DNA of 64,000 bases from Pollutiaquabacter sp046052345 (lineage in GTDB: Bacteria > Bacteroidota > Bacteroidia > AKYH767-A > 2013-40CM-41-45). Of the stretch, positions 51,914 through 61,265 are shown in pieces. Every line of letters begins with the position of its first letter. Positions within the stretch are counted from its first letter, which is position 1. The translations under genes were made by a program, and so were the position numbers. A model generated the notes under the pieces. That model was not told where the DNA came from, did no database searches, and saw only the letters and a list, made by a program, of their open reading frames with translations. The stretch spans positions 124,001 through 188,000 of the forward strand of contig JBJOMN010000022.1 in NCBI GenBank assembly GCA_046052345.1. The letters are read 5' to 3'.

Positions 51914-54900
51914 TCAGCGTAACAGCGTGACCCTGCCGGTTCGCTCGAACTCGCCACTGACAATGCCGCGGGCCTTTAGCAGATAATCATAGACGGCTTC
52001 CTGCGCAGGGATGCCGTTCGTGGTTCCGTCCCAATACCCCTGAGGCGTGTTGAATTCATAGATCATTCTTCCCCATCGGTTGTAGATGCGGACGTTGAGC
52101 TCTATGATCCCCACGGTTTCCGCCTTGAAAACTTCATTGCGGTCATCGCCGTTCGGCGTGAAACAATTCGGCAGGAAAATGCTTTCCACAGGCGGCTGTT
52201 CCAGATCCGTACATGCTGAATCGATGCAACCTCCTGAGCTGACAGCATACAGGCATATACGATAGATGCCGGGGGAATCGTAGCGGTGTAGGAGGTGCTG
52301 CTCCAAAGAAAAACTGCCGTCTCCGAGATCCCAATAGATGCTGTCGGCTTCCAGGCTGTTGTCAGTCAGCATGACCTCGGTATAGTCATACACCTCCTCT
52401 GAAGAAATCTCGAAGAGGGCGGTCGGACTTGGATATACGGAAACAGTGAAAGAATCGACCGCCTGCAGGTTGCAGCTTAGCGGATCGGATGCCGTGAGGA
52501 CGATATGATAATCGCCGGGGTCCATATAGGTCACCGTTACATTGTCGGATGTGGAGGTGTTTCCGTTTCCGAGATCCCAACTGTAATAGGCCGCCGGAAA
52601 GGCGTTGGATAATTCGACCGTTTGGGGAGCGCAACCGGATTGATTTCCGGAGACGGCAATGGAAGCCTCGACACTTCCGGGAAGATGCACCAGTTGGACG
52701 GAAGTGGCTTGCCGGTTGCAGGCGGTGTCCGTGACCGTATAGGTGACAAGATAGTTCCCGGGTGCGGCATAGTCGTGTGTGAAAACAGCAGCCCCGGAGG
52801 TGTCTGCTCCGTTTCCGAGTTGCCACAGCGGGACGGTACCGGCAGGAGGATTCGCAGCAAACAAAACCGTGAAGGAATCACACTGCGGAGGAAGTACCGC
52901 CATGAAGGAGGAGTCCAGCGCAAGGAGGCCTGCGATATTCACAACCAGTATCGCCGTATCCCTGACATTGCAGCTTCCGATGTCTTCCACCACGAGCAAT
53001 ACATAATAGGTGCCGGGGGCGCTGTACACATGCTGCGGGGAATTCGAAACCGCTACCGGCGAACCGTCACCGAAATCCCAGTAATATGCGGCAACCGATG
53101 AGCCGGTGGAAGTAAACTGTACAGTGACCGGCAGACATTGACCGGGGTCGGATGTAAATCCGGCAACAGCGGAAACAGGCCCCGGCAAATAGAGGGACTG
53201 CACCGATGTATCAGGAGAAACCGGGCAGGCGGTGTCCGAAACAGTCAGCTGTATGGTATGCGTTCCCGTGTCGGTAAAGGCATACTGGAACGACGATCCG
53301 AAAGGCGCTGACGTGCCGTCAATCTCCCACGACAAGACACTGCCGGAGCTGCCGGAGGCATCTACGGCAACCGTCAATGAATCGCAGGTGACCGTAGGAT
53401 TCACGGTAAACGAAGCGACCGGACTGATTGCGCCTGTTACAGTGACCGTGATATGGGCCGTGTCGCTCACGCTGCAGCTGTTCGGATTCAGGGCGATCAG
53501 CCGCACATCATACGTACCGGGAACCGTGAACACATGCACGGGATCGGAGGTAGTGTCGGGCGGACTGCCGTCATCGAAATCCCACAAGTAGGACTGGGCG
53601 TTGACACTGGTGTTGTCGAAATTCACGGTCAACGGGGAACAACCGTAAGCCGGTGTGGCAGCAGAGGCGGCAACGGTCCTGGCCACTTCGAAGGCCAGCT
53701 TGATGACTCCGTTGTTGCAGTTGCCGCTGTTGTTGGTGGCCGATACGGCGCCGTTCGTGGTCGGAAAATCGCTGAATCCTCCGCAGCCCGCACACACAGA
53801 TTGGTAGATGACACCGTTCTTGTCGAAGCGGCTGGTACCCCCGTCGACATGCTCCGAACTGGAGGATCCGCCGAAATAGGTCGCATAGATAAGAGAAGAA
53901 GCGGAGGCATCGAACACGATGAAATAAAAATCGCATCCGTCGGTGGAAGGCTGCAGCGCGTTAGGCGTGACCGGCATGCCCATGCAATTGCCGGGTACGA
54001 AAACTCCCAGGTCGAGACAGCGTCCCCAACCGGAAACATAGATGTTCCGGCAGGTGTCGACGAGAAAAGCGGTCGGGGATATGTTGGGGACGGAAGAGCC
54101 GCTTCCGAAGACGGTGGAGAAGGCCGTGTTGGAAAGGCCGGCATCCAGCTTGTGGATGAATTGTCCGCTGTTGGGATTTGAATAGGCCCCTGCCGTCACG
54201 GGATAGATCCCTTCCGTCTGTCCGGTGGTATAGACATCTCCTGCATCATCCGTTTCCACGAAGTAGGTCTGGTCGTACGCGCCGGTACCGATGTAGGTTG
54301 AGGCCGATAGCGCGGAACCGTTGCCGCCCATCCGTGAAATAAAGCCGTCCGCCCGTCCGCCCTGATAATTAGGATGAAGCACCCCGGAGGTCGTCGGGAA
54401 ATCCGTGCTGGTCGTACCTCCGCATACGTAGAACTCGTTGTTGACGGACTGCAGCACATCGTACACGGCATCTTCACCCGCGCCTCCCAGGTAGGTGCTC
54501 CACAGGAGCGTGGACAAAGAGTTGTCCAACATGAAAACGACACCGTCCTGGGGACCGTTTAAAGCAGGCTGCAAACAGCCGGTGGTCGTCGGGAAATTGG
54601 AAGACTGTGAAGAGGAACCTATGACATACCCGCCCGGATAGGTGATGATTTCTCCGCGGGATTCGTCACTGTAATTGTATTTGAGCGGCCCTGCTGCCGA
54701 GAAGAAAGGAGAGGTATTGAGTCCGTCATCGGCGGATCCTCCGACAAACGTCGAAGCAATCAATGAATCGCCGTTCTCGGAGAGCTTGCTCACCACGATA
54801 TCGGCCGAACCGGCGAACGTGGTCCTGTATGCACCGGCAGTCACCGGAAAAGTAGGAGAAGTCGTTGTACCGAAGATCACCAATCTGCGGTCGGCGTCCA

Positions 54901-55930
54901 CGATCAGGCTTTGCGGTTGTTCATTATCCCCTCCGCCGAGATAGGTCGCATACAACAAGGATGTGCCCGTCGCGTTGAATTTGGCGATCGCCATGTCGCA
55001 GTCCCATCCGTTTCCGGCTCCGCTTCCACCGGCATAGGTGATCTGGTAAGCCCCTACCGTGATAGGATATCCGACACCCGAGATGTTGCCGCCCGCATAG
55101 AGATTTCCCGCCGCATCGTAGGTAGCGGTAAAGCCCCAGTTGTCGGAATAAGACCCCGTATAACTGGCGAACACCAGGGTGGGATCGATGACCAAAGGAC
55201 GGGAGGTATCATATCCGTCCGGAAGGATGAACCGCAGCACGCCGCTCTTGAGCATGAACCGGCACGGGACCGTCCGCAGGATGCCATCAATCATCTGATA
55301 GGCATACGGCCGTCTGAGAATTACCTCGCCCACGGATGTCGCTATGTGCAGTTCGCCGTCCTTGAGCTCCATGCGCTCGGCACCACGGTACTCGAGTCGT
55401 ATATCCGACGGAGTCCCGCCGGGATGCACGATAAAATCGTACGTCACGTCCGAGGCACTGCCATAGAATTTCATATCGATGCCGGGATAGAGTCCGGAAT
55501 AGGTTACGGATTCAAATACGCGGACATTGGATGCCCACTTGGAGGGATCCTTTCCGATGAAATAGTTGTGATGGTACGGGGCGGGGGTTGAACCGGAAAC
55601 GGAGGCTTTCGCAGCGCCAAGTGCCAGCAGCCGGAGTGCATGGAGCCTTATGCTCCGGGGCATTCGGCCGGAAGAGGGATGAAGCGCCTGCATGTCTTCC
55701 GGGTGCTCGAACAGGAAGGTGAAGCAGGAGTCTTCCAGGAAAAGGCGGCCGCCGCGAAAATCCGCCCGGTAGCGGACCTTTTCATCCCACTGGCGGAGAT
55801 TCTCAGCGAATGATATACGTGATGGCAAGGCTGGAACAGCAGGTTTACCGGGTTCCGCCGAAAAGGATCGGAAGGAAAAAAGGAAACATGCGATCAGAAA
55901 AATGTCCCGGCGGTTCAACATGCGGTTCAT
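51914..55930 (-). CDS. secreted SBBP-repeat/PKD protein with T9SS type B tail
   Basis: This 1338-residue gliding-motility-associated protein has a signal peptide (about residues 7-25, ending SFSAEP). Residues 30-255 form the N-terminal domain common in such proteins (DUF7948 type: WDEKVRYRADFRGG, GIDMKFYGSASDVTYDF, RPYAYQMIDG). Residues 255-690 are SBBP beta-propeller repeats (LLYATYLGGGDNE, STFVGGSADDG, LLWSTYLGGAGED). Residues 760-1245 hold five or six PKD domains (YLWDFDDGSPP, YYWDFGDGSPV, YSWDLGNGNTS, IYWDLGDGSFS). Residues 1250-1338 are the type B sorting domain (LPNCFTPNGDDRNEVFKAE, VRIYNRWGRMIYEFN). A cell-surface or extracellular adhesion role is inferred. It converges with sodA. Confidence 0.88.
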   Translation of the reverse strand: MNRMLNRRDIFLIACFLFSFRSFSAEPGKPAVPALPSRISFAENLRQWDEKVRYRADFRGGRLFLEDSCFTFLFEHPEDMQALHPSSGRMPRSIRLHALRLLALGAAKASVSGSTPAPYHHNYFIGKDPSKWASNVRVFESVTYSGLYPGIDMKFYGSASDVTYDFIVHPGGTPSDIRLEYRGAERMELKDGELHIATSVGEVILRRPYAYQMIDGILRTVPCRFMLKSGVLRFILPDGYDTSRPLVIDPTLVFASYTGSYSDNWGFTATYDAAGNLYAGGNISGVGYPITVGAYQITYAGGSGAGNGWDCDMAIAKFNATGTSLLYATYLGGGDNEQPQSLIVDADRRLVIFGTTTSPTFPVTAGAYRTTFAGSADIVVSKLSENGDSLIASTFVGGSADDGLNTSPFFSAAGPLKYNYSDESRGEIITYPGGYVIGSSSQSSNFPTTTGCLQPALNGPQDGVVFMLDNSLSTLLWSTYLGGAGEDAVYDVLQSVNNEFYVCGGTTSTDFPTTSGVLHPNYQGGRADGFISRMGGNGSALSASTYIGTGAYDQTYFVETDDAGDVYTTGQTEGIYPVTAGAYSNPNSGQFIHKLDAGLSNTAFSTVFGSGSSVPNISPTAFLVDTCRNIYVSGWGRCLDLGVFVPGNCMGMPVTPNALQPSTDGCDFYFIVFDASASSLIYATYFGGSSSSEHVDGGTSRFDKNGVIYQSVCAGCGGFSDFPTTNGAVSATNNSGNCNNGVIKLAFEVARTVAASAATPAYGCSPLTVNFDNTSVNAQSYLWDFDDGSPPDTTSDPVHVFTVPGTYDVRLIALNPNSCSVSDTAHITVTVTGAISPVASFTVNPTVTCDSLTVAVDASGSSGSVLSWEIDGTSAPFGSSFQYAFTDTGTHTIQLTVSDTACPVSPDTSVQSLYLPGPVSAVAGFTSDPGQCLPVTVQFTSTGSSVAAYYWDFGDGSPVAVSNSPQHVYSAPGTYYVLLVVEDIGSCNVRDTAILVVNIAGLLALDSSFMAVLPPQCDSFTVLFAANPPAGTVPLWQLGNGADTSGAAVFTHDYAAPGNYLVTYTVTDTACNRQATSVQLVHLPGSVEASIAVSGNQSGCAPQTVELSNAFPAAYYSWDLGNGNTSTSDNVTVTYMDPGDYHIVLTASDPLSCNLQAVDSFTVSVYPSPTALFEISSEEVYDYTEVMLTDNSLEADSIYWDLGDGSFSLEQHLLHRYDSPGIYRICLYAVSSGGCIDSACTDLEQPPVESIFLPNCFTPNGDDRNEVFKAETVGIIELNVRIYNRWGRMIYEFNTPQGYWDGTTNGIPAQEAVYDYLLKARGIVSGEFERTGRVTLLR

Positions 55931-56009
55931 CGTAAAAACTGCTGCAAGGCCAAGTTACTAAAATCCGAAGACTCTTGCTTACGGGAAGAGCCTCCGCGGA
56001 AACCCTTAC

Positions 56010-56039
56010 CGGACAAGGCTTTCAGGAACCCCTTGTCCG
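56010..56039. other. 9-bp hairpin between divergent surface-protein genes
   Basis: CGGACAAGG (56010-56018), 12-base loop, CCTTGTCCG (56031-56039), then TTT. The perfect stem lies 80 bases upstream of the SBBP/PKD start and 92 bases upstream of the phosphatase start. No gene ends here, so an operator or leader attenuator is more likely than a terminator. Confidence 0.45.
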
Positions 56040-56131
56040 TTTAGCGGTACACGGTCATTTCGAGCTGTTCAATGCTCTTACTTGCACATGTCGCCGCGAA
56101 AAGTTATATTGAATACTTCCCCCACGTGAGG

Positions 56132-58744
56132 ATGAAACCGCTCCGTATCCTTTTGTTGCTGACATTTTTCAGCTTTCGCGTGTCCGCGGACCAGGTCTTT
56201 CTTCCATGGTTCTCCCAGTGGAAGTATCTGGACAACGGCACCAATCAGGGGACCGCATGGACCGGTACTGCTTTCAACGATGCTTCATGGCGCAGCGCCT
56301 ATGCGCAGCTGGGGTACGGCGACAACGACGAGAACACCTTCGTCAGCTACGGCACCAACCCGAACGCCAAATATATCACCACTTACTTCAGGAAAACGGT
56401 AACTGTTCCCAACCCGGCGGATTTCACGGATTTCACACTGAGTCTTCGACGGGACGACGGAGCGATCGTCTATGTAAACGGCACGGAGGTTTACCGTAAC
56501 AATATGCCGACCGGCACTGTAAGTTATAACACATACGCCTCCGGTGATGCGTCAGATGACGGCGGCACTCCTGTCACCGGATCTGTCGCAACTTCCTATT
56601 TCAACGCCGGCGTGAATACCATTGCGGTCGAAATACATCAGGCTACCGCATCGAATGCCGACCTTTCGTTCGACCTTCAGCTGACGGGCAACCAGGCTTC
56701 CTCTCCGCAATTGGTACGCGGACCTTACCTGATGACGGCTACGCCGAACAGCATCAAAGTCCGGTGGCGCACGGCCGCAGCTTCCAATTCCGTAGTCCGT
56801 TACGGCACCTCTCAGGCGGCTCTCACCTCACAGGTCACGGATACATCGTCCGTTACGGAACATATCGTCACGCTTACAGGACTTTCCCCGAACACCCGGT
56901 ACTACTATTCCATCGGAGCAACAGGAACCACGCTGACGGGCAACGAAGATAATTTCTTCGTCACTCCTCCCCCTGCAGGCACGGTGAAGCCGACTCGTAT
57001 CTGGGCCACCGGCGACTTCGGAAACGGTAGTAACAATTCCAGCATGGTACGCAACACCTATCTGAACTACACAGGGAACACGTACACGGATATGTGGATC
57101 TGGATGGGCGATAATGCTTATAGCAGCGGACTTGACAATGAATACCAGGACAAGGTGTTCAACTACCGGTATGAACGCCTGTTCCGATCGACGTGCATCT
57201 GGCCTTGTCCGGGAAATCACGACTATGCCAATGTGGGTTATCAGGGAAGCTCGGCGCTTACGACCAATTTCCCCTACTTCAATGCCTTCTCCGTTCCGCA
57301 GAACGGGGAAGCGGGAGGCGTCCCTTCCGGTACTCCCAAGTACTATTCGTACAATTATGCGAACATCCACTTCATTTCGCTGGACAGTTACGGATCACTG
57401 AACGCGGCAGGAAGCCCCATGTATAACTGGCTGCAGAGCGATCTGGCGGCGAATACGCAGAAGTGGACCATCGTCTATTTTCACCATGCACCTTATACCA
57501 AGGGGTCGCACAACAGCGATACGGAAACGGAACTGATCCATATGCGGACACGGATAAATCCGCTGCTGGAGAACTATAAGGTCGATCTTGTACTTTCCGG
57601 TCACAGTCACAGTTACGAGCGCTCCTTCCTGATCAAGGACCACTTCGGTCTGGAAACGGACTTTTCGTCCGTGAACCAGGTCAATGCCGGCAGCGGTGAT
57701 CCGACATCTCCCTACCGGAAAGCGAATCTTCCAGGAGGAGCGGGTACCGTCTACGCGGTAGTGGGATGTTCCGGTCAGACAGTAGGCGGAACAAGTTCCG
57801 GATATCCTCACAACGCCATGTATACGTCTACGGTGTCAACCTACGGGTCGATGGTCATTGATATCAATGGGGATACGCTCACTGCGAAAATGCTCACCAA
57901 CAACGTTGCCGTACCCACGGTCTACGACCAGTTCCGAATCATCAAAGGGTGTTATAGTGCAGCAACCATTGATCCGGTGCCTCCGCTTTATATCACCTCG
58001 GCTCCGGTGACCCTGAGCGCACAACCGGCAGGCGGGACATTCACCGGTAACGGTATCACCGGTAACCAGTTCGACCCGTACGTCGCAGGATTGGGTGTCC
58101 ATACCATCCAGTACTCCTATACCGACAGCGCAGGTTGCGTAGCAGAGTCGTCCGTTTCAATCGAAGTGCTGGAGCCCTACACTACACTTCGGCTGAAAGC
58201 ATTCATCGAGGGTTTTTACCGCGGAAGCGGAACCATGACAGAAATCGTAGCCGCCGGAACTACCGATCTTATGGACGTATGGCTGGTGCCTGCCGATACG
58301 AACAATTCCAACATTTACACCTCCTACAACACGCTCTACGCAAACGGAACAGGGGATTTCCTTTTCTACGACGTCCCCATGGGAGTCTCCTATTACATCG
58401 TCCTTCATCACCGCAACAGTCTCGAGACCTGGTCATCTCTTCCCGTGGCCCTTAACAACGATACCATACAGTACGACTTCACACTATCCGCATCCTCCGC
58501 CTATGGGAACCGCCTGAAAGCATTGGGCGGCGGTAAATTCGGCCTCTACAGCGGAGACCTGGATCAGGACGGTTTGATCGGCATCACGGACCTGCAGCAA
58601 AGCGAGTTGGCAGCCGGCAATTTCTTCACCGGATACAACGTATGGGATGTCACCGGTGATAACTTCGACGAGTCGTCCGACTACAGTCTCGTGGAGAATA
58701 ATCTATTCCAAGGCATATCCGTGGCAAGGCCGCCGGGAAGATGA
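56132..58744 (+). CDS. secreted purple-acid-phosphatase-like enzyme with dockerin-like C-terminal module
   Basis: I start at the ATG at 56132 (MKPLRILLLLTFFSFRV), preceded by GAGG; an earlier ATG at 56072 adds 20 residues before the signal. It has 870 residues. Residues 22-190 are a jelly-roll, carbohydrate-binding-like domain (WKYLDNGTNQG, SLRRDDGAIVYVNGTEVYR). Residues 190-285 are the phosphatase N-domain. Residues 289-600 are the phosphoesterase (WATGDFG, WMGDNAYSSGLD, CPGNHDYA, YFHHAPYTKGSH, LSGHSHSYERS), all ligands intact. Residues 605-683 are an Ig-like spacer. Residues 684-870 are a module with two dockerin-like calcium loops (GDLDQDGLIGITDLQ, DVTGDNFDESSDYSLVENN). There is no T9SS tail, unlike its paralogue at 43386. 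Confidence 0.9.
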   Translation: MKPLRILLLLTFFSFRVSADQVFLPWFSQWKYLDNGTNQGTAWTGTAFNDASWRSAYAQLGYGDNDENTFVSYGTNPNAKYITTYFRKTVTVPNPADFTDFTLSLRRDDGAIVYVNGTEVYRNNMPTGTVSYNTYASGDASDDGGTPVTGSVATSYFNAGVNTIAVEIHQATASNADLSFDLQLTGNQASSPQLVRGPYLMTATPNSIKVRWRTAAASNSVVRYGTSQAALTSQVTDTSSVTEHIVTLTGLSPNTRYYYSIGATGTTLTGNEDNFFVTPPPAGTVKPTRIWATGDFGNGSNNSSMVRNTYLNYTGNTYTDMWIWMGDNAYSSGLDNEYQDKVFNYRYERLFRSTCIWPCPGNHDYANVGYQGSSALTTNFPYFNAFSVPQNGEAGGVPSGTPKYYSYNYANIHFISLDSYGSLNAAGSPMYNWLQSDLAANTQKWTIVYFHHAPYTKGSHNSDTETELIHMRTRINPLLENYKVDLVLSGHSHSYERSFLIKDHFGLETDFSSVNQVNAGSGDPTSPYRKANLPGGAGTVYAVVGCSGQTVGGTSSGYPHNAMYTSTVSTYGSMVIDINGDTLTAKMLTNNVAVPTVYDQFRIIKGCYSAATIDPVPPLYITSAPVTLSAQPAGGTFTGNGITGNQFDPYVAGLGVHTIQYSYTDSAGCVAESSVSIEVLEPYTTLRLKAFIEGFYRGSGTMTEIVAAGTTDLMDVWLVPADTNNSNIYTSYNTLYANGTGDFLFYDVPMGVSYYIVLHHRNSLETWSSLPVALNNDTIQYDFTLSASSAYGNRLKALGGGKFGLYSGDLDQDGLIGITDLQQSELAAGNFFTGYNVWDVTGDNFDESSDYSLVENNLFQGISVARPPGR

Positions 58745-58757
58745 ACCGTTACGGACC

Positions 58758-59237
58758 TCACCAGGATCTGAAAGGACGCTCGGACAAAGCGGCATTCGAA
58801 TACCTGGGGTCATCGGTCACATTATCTTTTATCCATCCGGGCTTTTCATACGACTCATCCGGAGACGACAGCTCGATCTCGGCCACCACCAGTCCTGCAT
58901 TCTCCCCCTCGAAAACATCCACTTCCCATTTCTTGCCCTCAAACAACACATCGTACCGTGTCTTCTCAATCACATTCCTGCAAAACAGCTCAAGCATGAA
59001 GCGCGCATCCTCCGCGGGAACGGGATACTCGAATTCCGCACGGGACGCACCGGAAGACGGCCCCTTCAAGGTGAGGAACCCGAAGGATCCTTCTTCATTT
59101 TCCTTGATTCTTACACGGACCGTTTTCTTGGGCTCCCGGACCAGATAACCCTGAAGGATCCGTGAACTTCGGACGGCCAGTGACGGACTCCAGGATTGCC
59201 GGTCGACCAGGTACTTGTGTTCGATCTCCAGAAACAT
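58758..59237 (-). CDS. CYTH domain protein
   Basis: The protein has 159 residues with the CYTH signature ExExK as FLEIEHKYLVD at the N-terminus. The Arg/Lys-rich strands that hold phosphates follow (GYLVREPKKTVRVRIKEN, FLTLKGPSSGASRAEFEYPV, LFCRNVIEKTRYDVLF), with acidic metal residues (VAEIELSSPDE). The family includes triphosphatases (tunnel fold) and class IV adenylate cyclases; bacterial short forms are mostly inorganic triphosphatase-like. It converges with the phosphatase gene (13 bases between stops) and diverges from the peroxidase gene. Function in this organism is unproven. Confidence 0.9.
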   Translation of the reverse strand: MFLEIEHKYLVDRQSWSPSLAVRSSRILQGYLVREPKKTVRVRIKENEEGSFGFLTLKGPSSGASRAEFEYPVPAEDARFMLELFCRNVIEKTRYDVLFEGKKWEVDVFEGENAGLVVAEIELSSPDESYEKPGWIKDNVTDDPRYSNAALSERPFRSW

Positions 59238-59391
59238 GTTAAAAACACTGTTTTATGGTTGATGGAATGGCGATGATGGTTGAATTATTCCATTAAACCC
59301 TCACGCAGGATTGGCGTCTAAGAGCTTTCGTAATGGAAATTTTCAGAAATAACGCGGAATTTTTTATATTGTAATAATTACACTTCTGAAA

Positions 59392-61155
59392 ATGCGGTCG
59401 CGAATCACGCTGTTATTCATCTTTCTGGTGTTCCTTTCCGCCTACGCCGGTACGGTTGTAGACTACTCCTGCGTGAACCTTCCGGCCACATCCTACAATT
59501 ACGCCAATATCACTTTCCCGTCGGACATCATCAACAACCTCTCGTCGATGGACAACATGCCGACCACCAATCCGACCACGGATGCGGGAGCGACGCTGGG
59601 TCGTGTGCTGTTTTATGACAAGGACCTTTCCCTGAACCGCACGATCTCCTGCTCTTCGTGCCATCTGCAGAAATTCTCTTTTACGGACACGGCCCGCTTC
59701 AGTCGTGGCTTCAACGGCCAGCTGACCAACCGTAATTCCATGGGCCTGATCCATGCCCGTTTCCAGCGAGACGGTCAGTTCTTCTGGGACAACCGCGCAG
59801 CGACACTGGAAGCTCAGACGCTGGTCCCTTTCCAGAGCGCCGTCGAAATGGGGCTTACGCTGGACACGCTGGTAGCACGGGTAGCTGCGAAACCGTTGTA
59901 TTCGCCGCTTTTCGTATCGGCTTTCGGTACGGGCACGGTGAATTCAGACCGCATCGCAAAAGCGATTGCGCAGTTCATCCGCAGCATGAATACGTTCGGC
60001 TCGAAGTTCCGCCAGGGAGTGAACATCACCAACGGCAATCCGGAATCGACACCCTTCTCGAACTTCACCGCACAAGAGAATCAAGGCAAGGACCTGTTCA
60101 TGGACATCTACCGCGGCAACTGCCAGGCGTGTCATACCCGTAACGTGATGGTGCAGCAAGGGGCCCAGAACATCGGACTTGACTCCATCTACTCCGACAA
60201 CGGCGTCGGCGCCGCTACGGGAAACCACCGGAAAGACGGCTGGTTCAGCGTTCCCTCCCTCATCAACGTCGAACTTACGCCTCCGTATATGCACGACGGC
60301 CGTTTTCAGACATTAGAACAGGTGATCGATTTCTACAGCGACTCCGTGCACGAACACGTGAACCTTTCGGGATTCCTCCGCGAAATCATCCCGGGCACCG
60401 TCAATCCCAACAACAATACCTGTGACACCTGCCCTCCTCGCCGGCCCCATTATTCTGCGGCAGAAAAGGCCGCCTTGGTGGCTTTCCTGCGGACACTCAC
60501 CGACACCGTCATCACCACGGATGTACGCTGGAGCAACCCGTTCTGCAAATTCACCACCGGAGGCAATGTCAACCTCACGTTGTATTTCCAGGGTTACTAT
60601 GTCGGAGCATCCGGCATGACCCCGGCCATGAAGAACCGCGGCATCGCCGGTGCGACTGTCAGCCAGTCGGATACCGTTTTCGTGGAGCTGCGGGATTCCC
60701 TCAATCCGTTGCTGGTGAAGGACACGGCCACCGCCATCGTATCGACCAACGGTGCCGCGGTGATGTCTTTTCTTGAGGCAAGGCAAGGGGTCAGCTACTG
60801 GATTGTCGTGAAGCACCGTCGTTCGGTGGAGACGTGGAGTTCGGCCCCGGTGACCTTCAGTTCCTCTGTCGTGTACGATTTCACCACGGCCGCAAGCAAA
60901 GCATATGGCGGCAACCAGTTTGAAGTCGCGCCAGGGAAATGGGCCATCTATACCGGCGATATCGCCGGAAACAGCTCTCCCCCACCCGACGGCCTTGTGG
61001 ATTATTCCGACATCTATGCCGTGGAGCAGGCCATGCGCCTGTTCCTTACCGGAAACGTACTGCAAGACGTCAACGGCGACGGTATCGTAGAGGCGGACGA
61101 TTACTCATTGATTGAAAACAACTACTGGCTGAACGTGCATGCGGTCAGGCCTTGA
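59392..61155 (+). CDS. MauG/cytochrome c peroxidase-type di-haem enzyme with dockerin-like C-terminal module
   Basis: The protein has 587 residues with a signal peptide (residues 1-19, ending SAYAG). Two c-type haem sites are present: Cys87-Ser-Ser-Cys90-His91 and Cys244-Gln-Ala-Cys247-His248. Other family marks are GRVLFYDKDLSLNRTISC, FSRGFNGQLTNRNSMGL, FFWDNRAATLEAQTLVPFQS, and the Met ligand region LTPPYMHDGRFQTLEQVIDFY. Residues 50-380 make up the catalytic part. Residues 392-587 are a module homologous to the end of the phosphatase at 56132 (SYWIVVKHRRSVETWSS, YDFTTAASKAYGG, DVNGDGIVEADDYSLIENN), without any T9SS tail. Exported; oxidises a donor with peroxide, or modifies a protein as MauG does. 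Confidence 0.92.
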   Translation: MRSRITLLFIFLVFLSAYAGTVVDYSCVNLPATSYNYANITFPSDIINNLSSMDNMPTTNPTTDAGATLGRVLFYDKDLSLNRTISCSSCHLQKFSFTDTARFSRGFNGQLTNRNSMGLIHARFQRDGQFFWDNRAATLEAQTLVPFQSAVEMGLTLDTLVARVAAKPLYSPLFVSAFGTGTVNSDRIAKAIAQFIRSMNTFGSKFRQGVNITNGNPESTPFSNFTAQENQGKDLFMDIYRGNCQACHTRNVMVQQGAQNIGLDSIYSDNGVGAATGNHRKDGWFSVPSLINVELTPPYMHDGRFQTLEQVIDFYSDSVHEHVNLSGFLREIIPGTVNPNNNTCDTCPPRRPHYSAAEKAALVAFLRTLTDTVITTDVRWSNPFCKFTTGGNVNLTLYFQGYYVGASGMTPAMKNRGIAGATVSQSDTVFVELRDSLNPLLVKDTATAIVSTNGAAVMSFLEARQGVSYWIVVKHRRSVETWSSAPVTFSSSVVYDFTTAASKAYGGNQFEVAPGKWAIYTGDIAGNSSPPPDGLVDYSDIYAVEQAMRLFLTGNVLQDVNGDGIVEADDYSLIENNYWLNVHAVRP

Positions 61156-61238
61156 GGAGAGTTGCGGGGGCCGGGCGACAAATGACAAATGGAGGGAGAG
61201 AACTATTTACGGACTCCTGAACCAAGCGTTTTCCTTCG

Positions 61239-61246
61239 TATCTTTG
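61239..61246 (+). promoter_or_regulatory. candidate -7 promoter element for the RadD-like helicase
   Basis: TATCTTTG is a full match to TAnnTTTG. It lies 19 bases before the TTG start of the helicase, fixing a short leader and supporting that start. No -33 TTTG was found at normal spacing. Confidence 0.45.
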
Positions 61247-61265
61247 CAGGTCACCTTCTCCTGAC

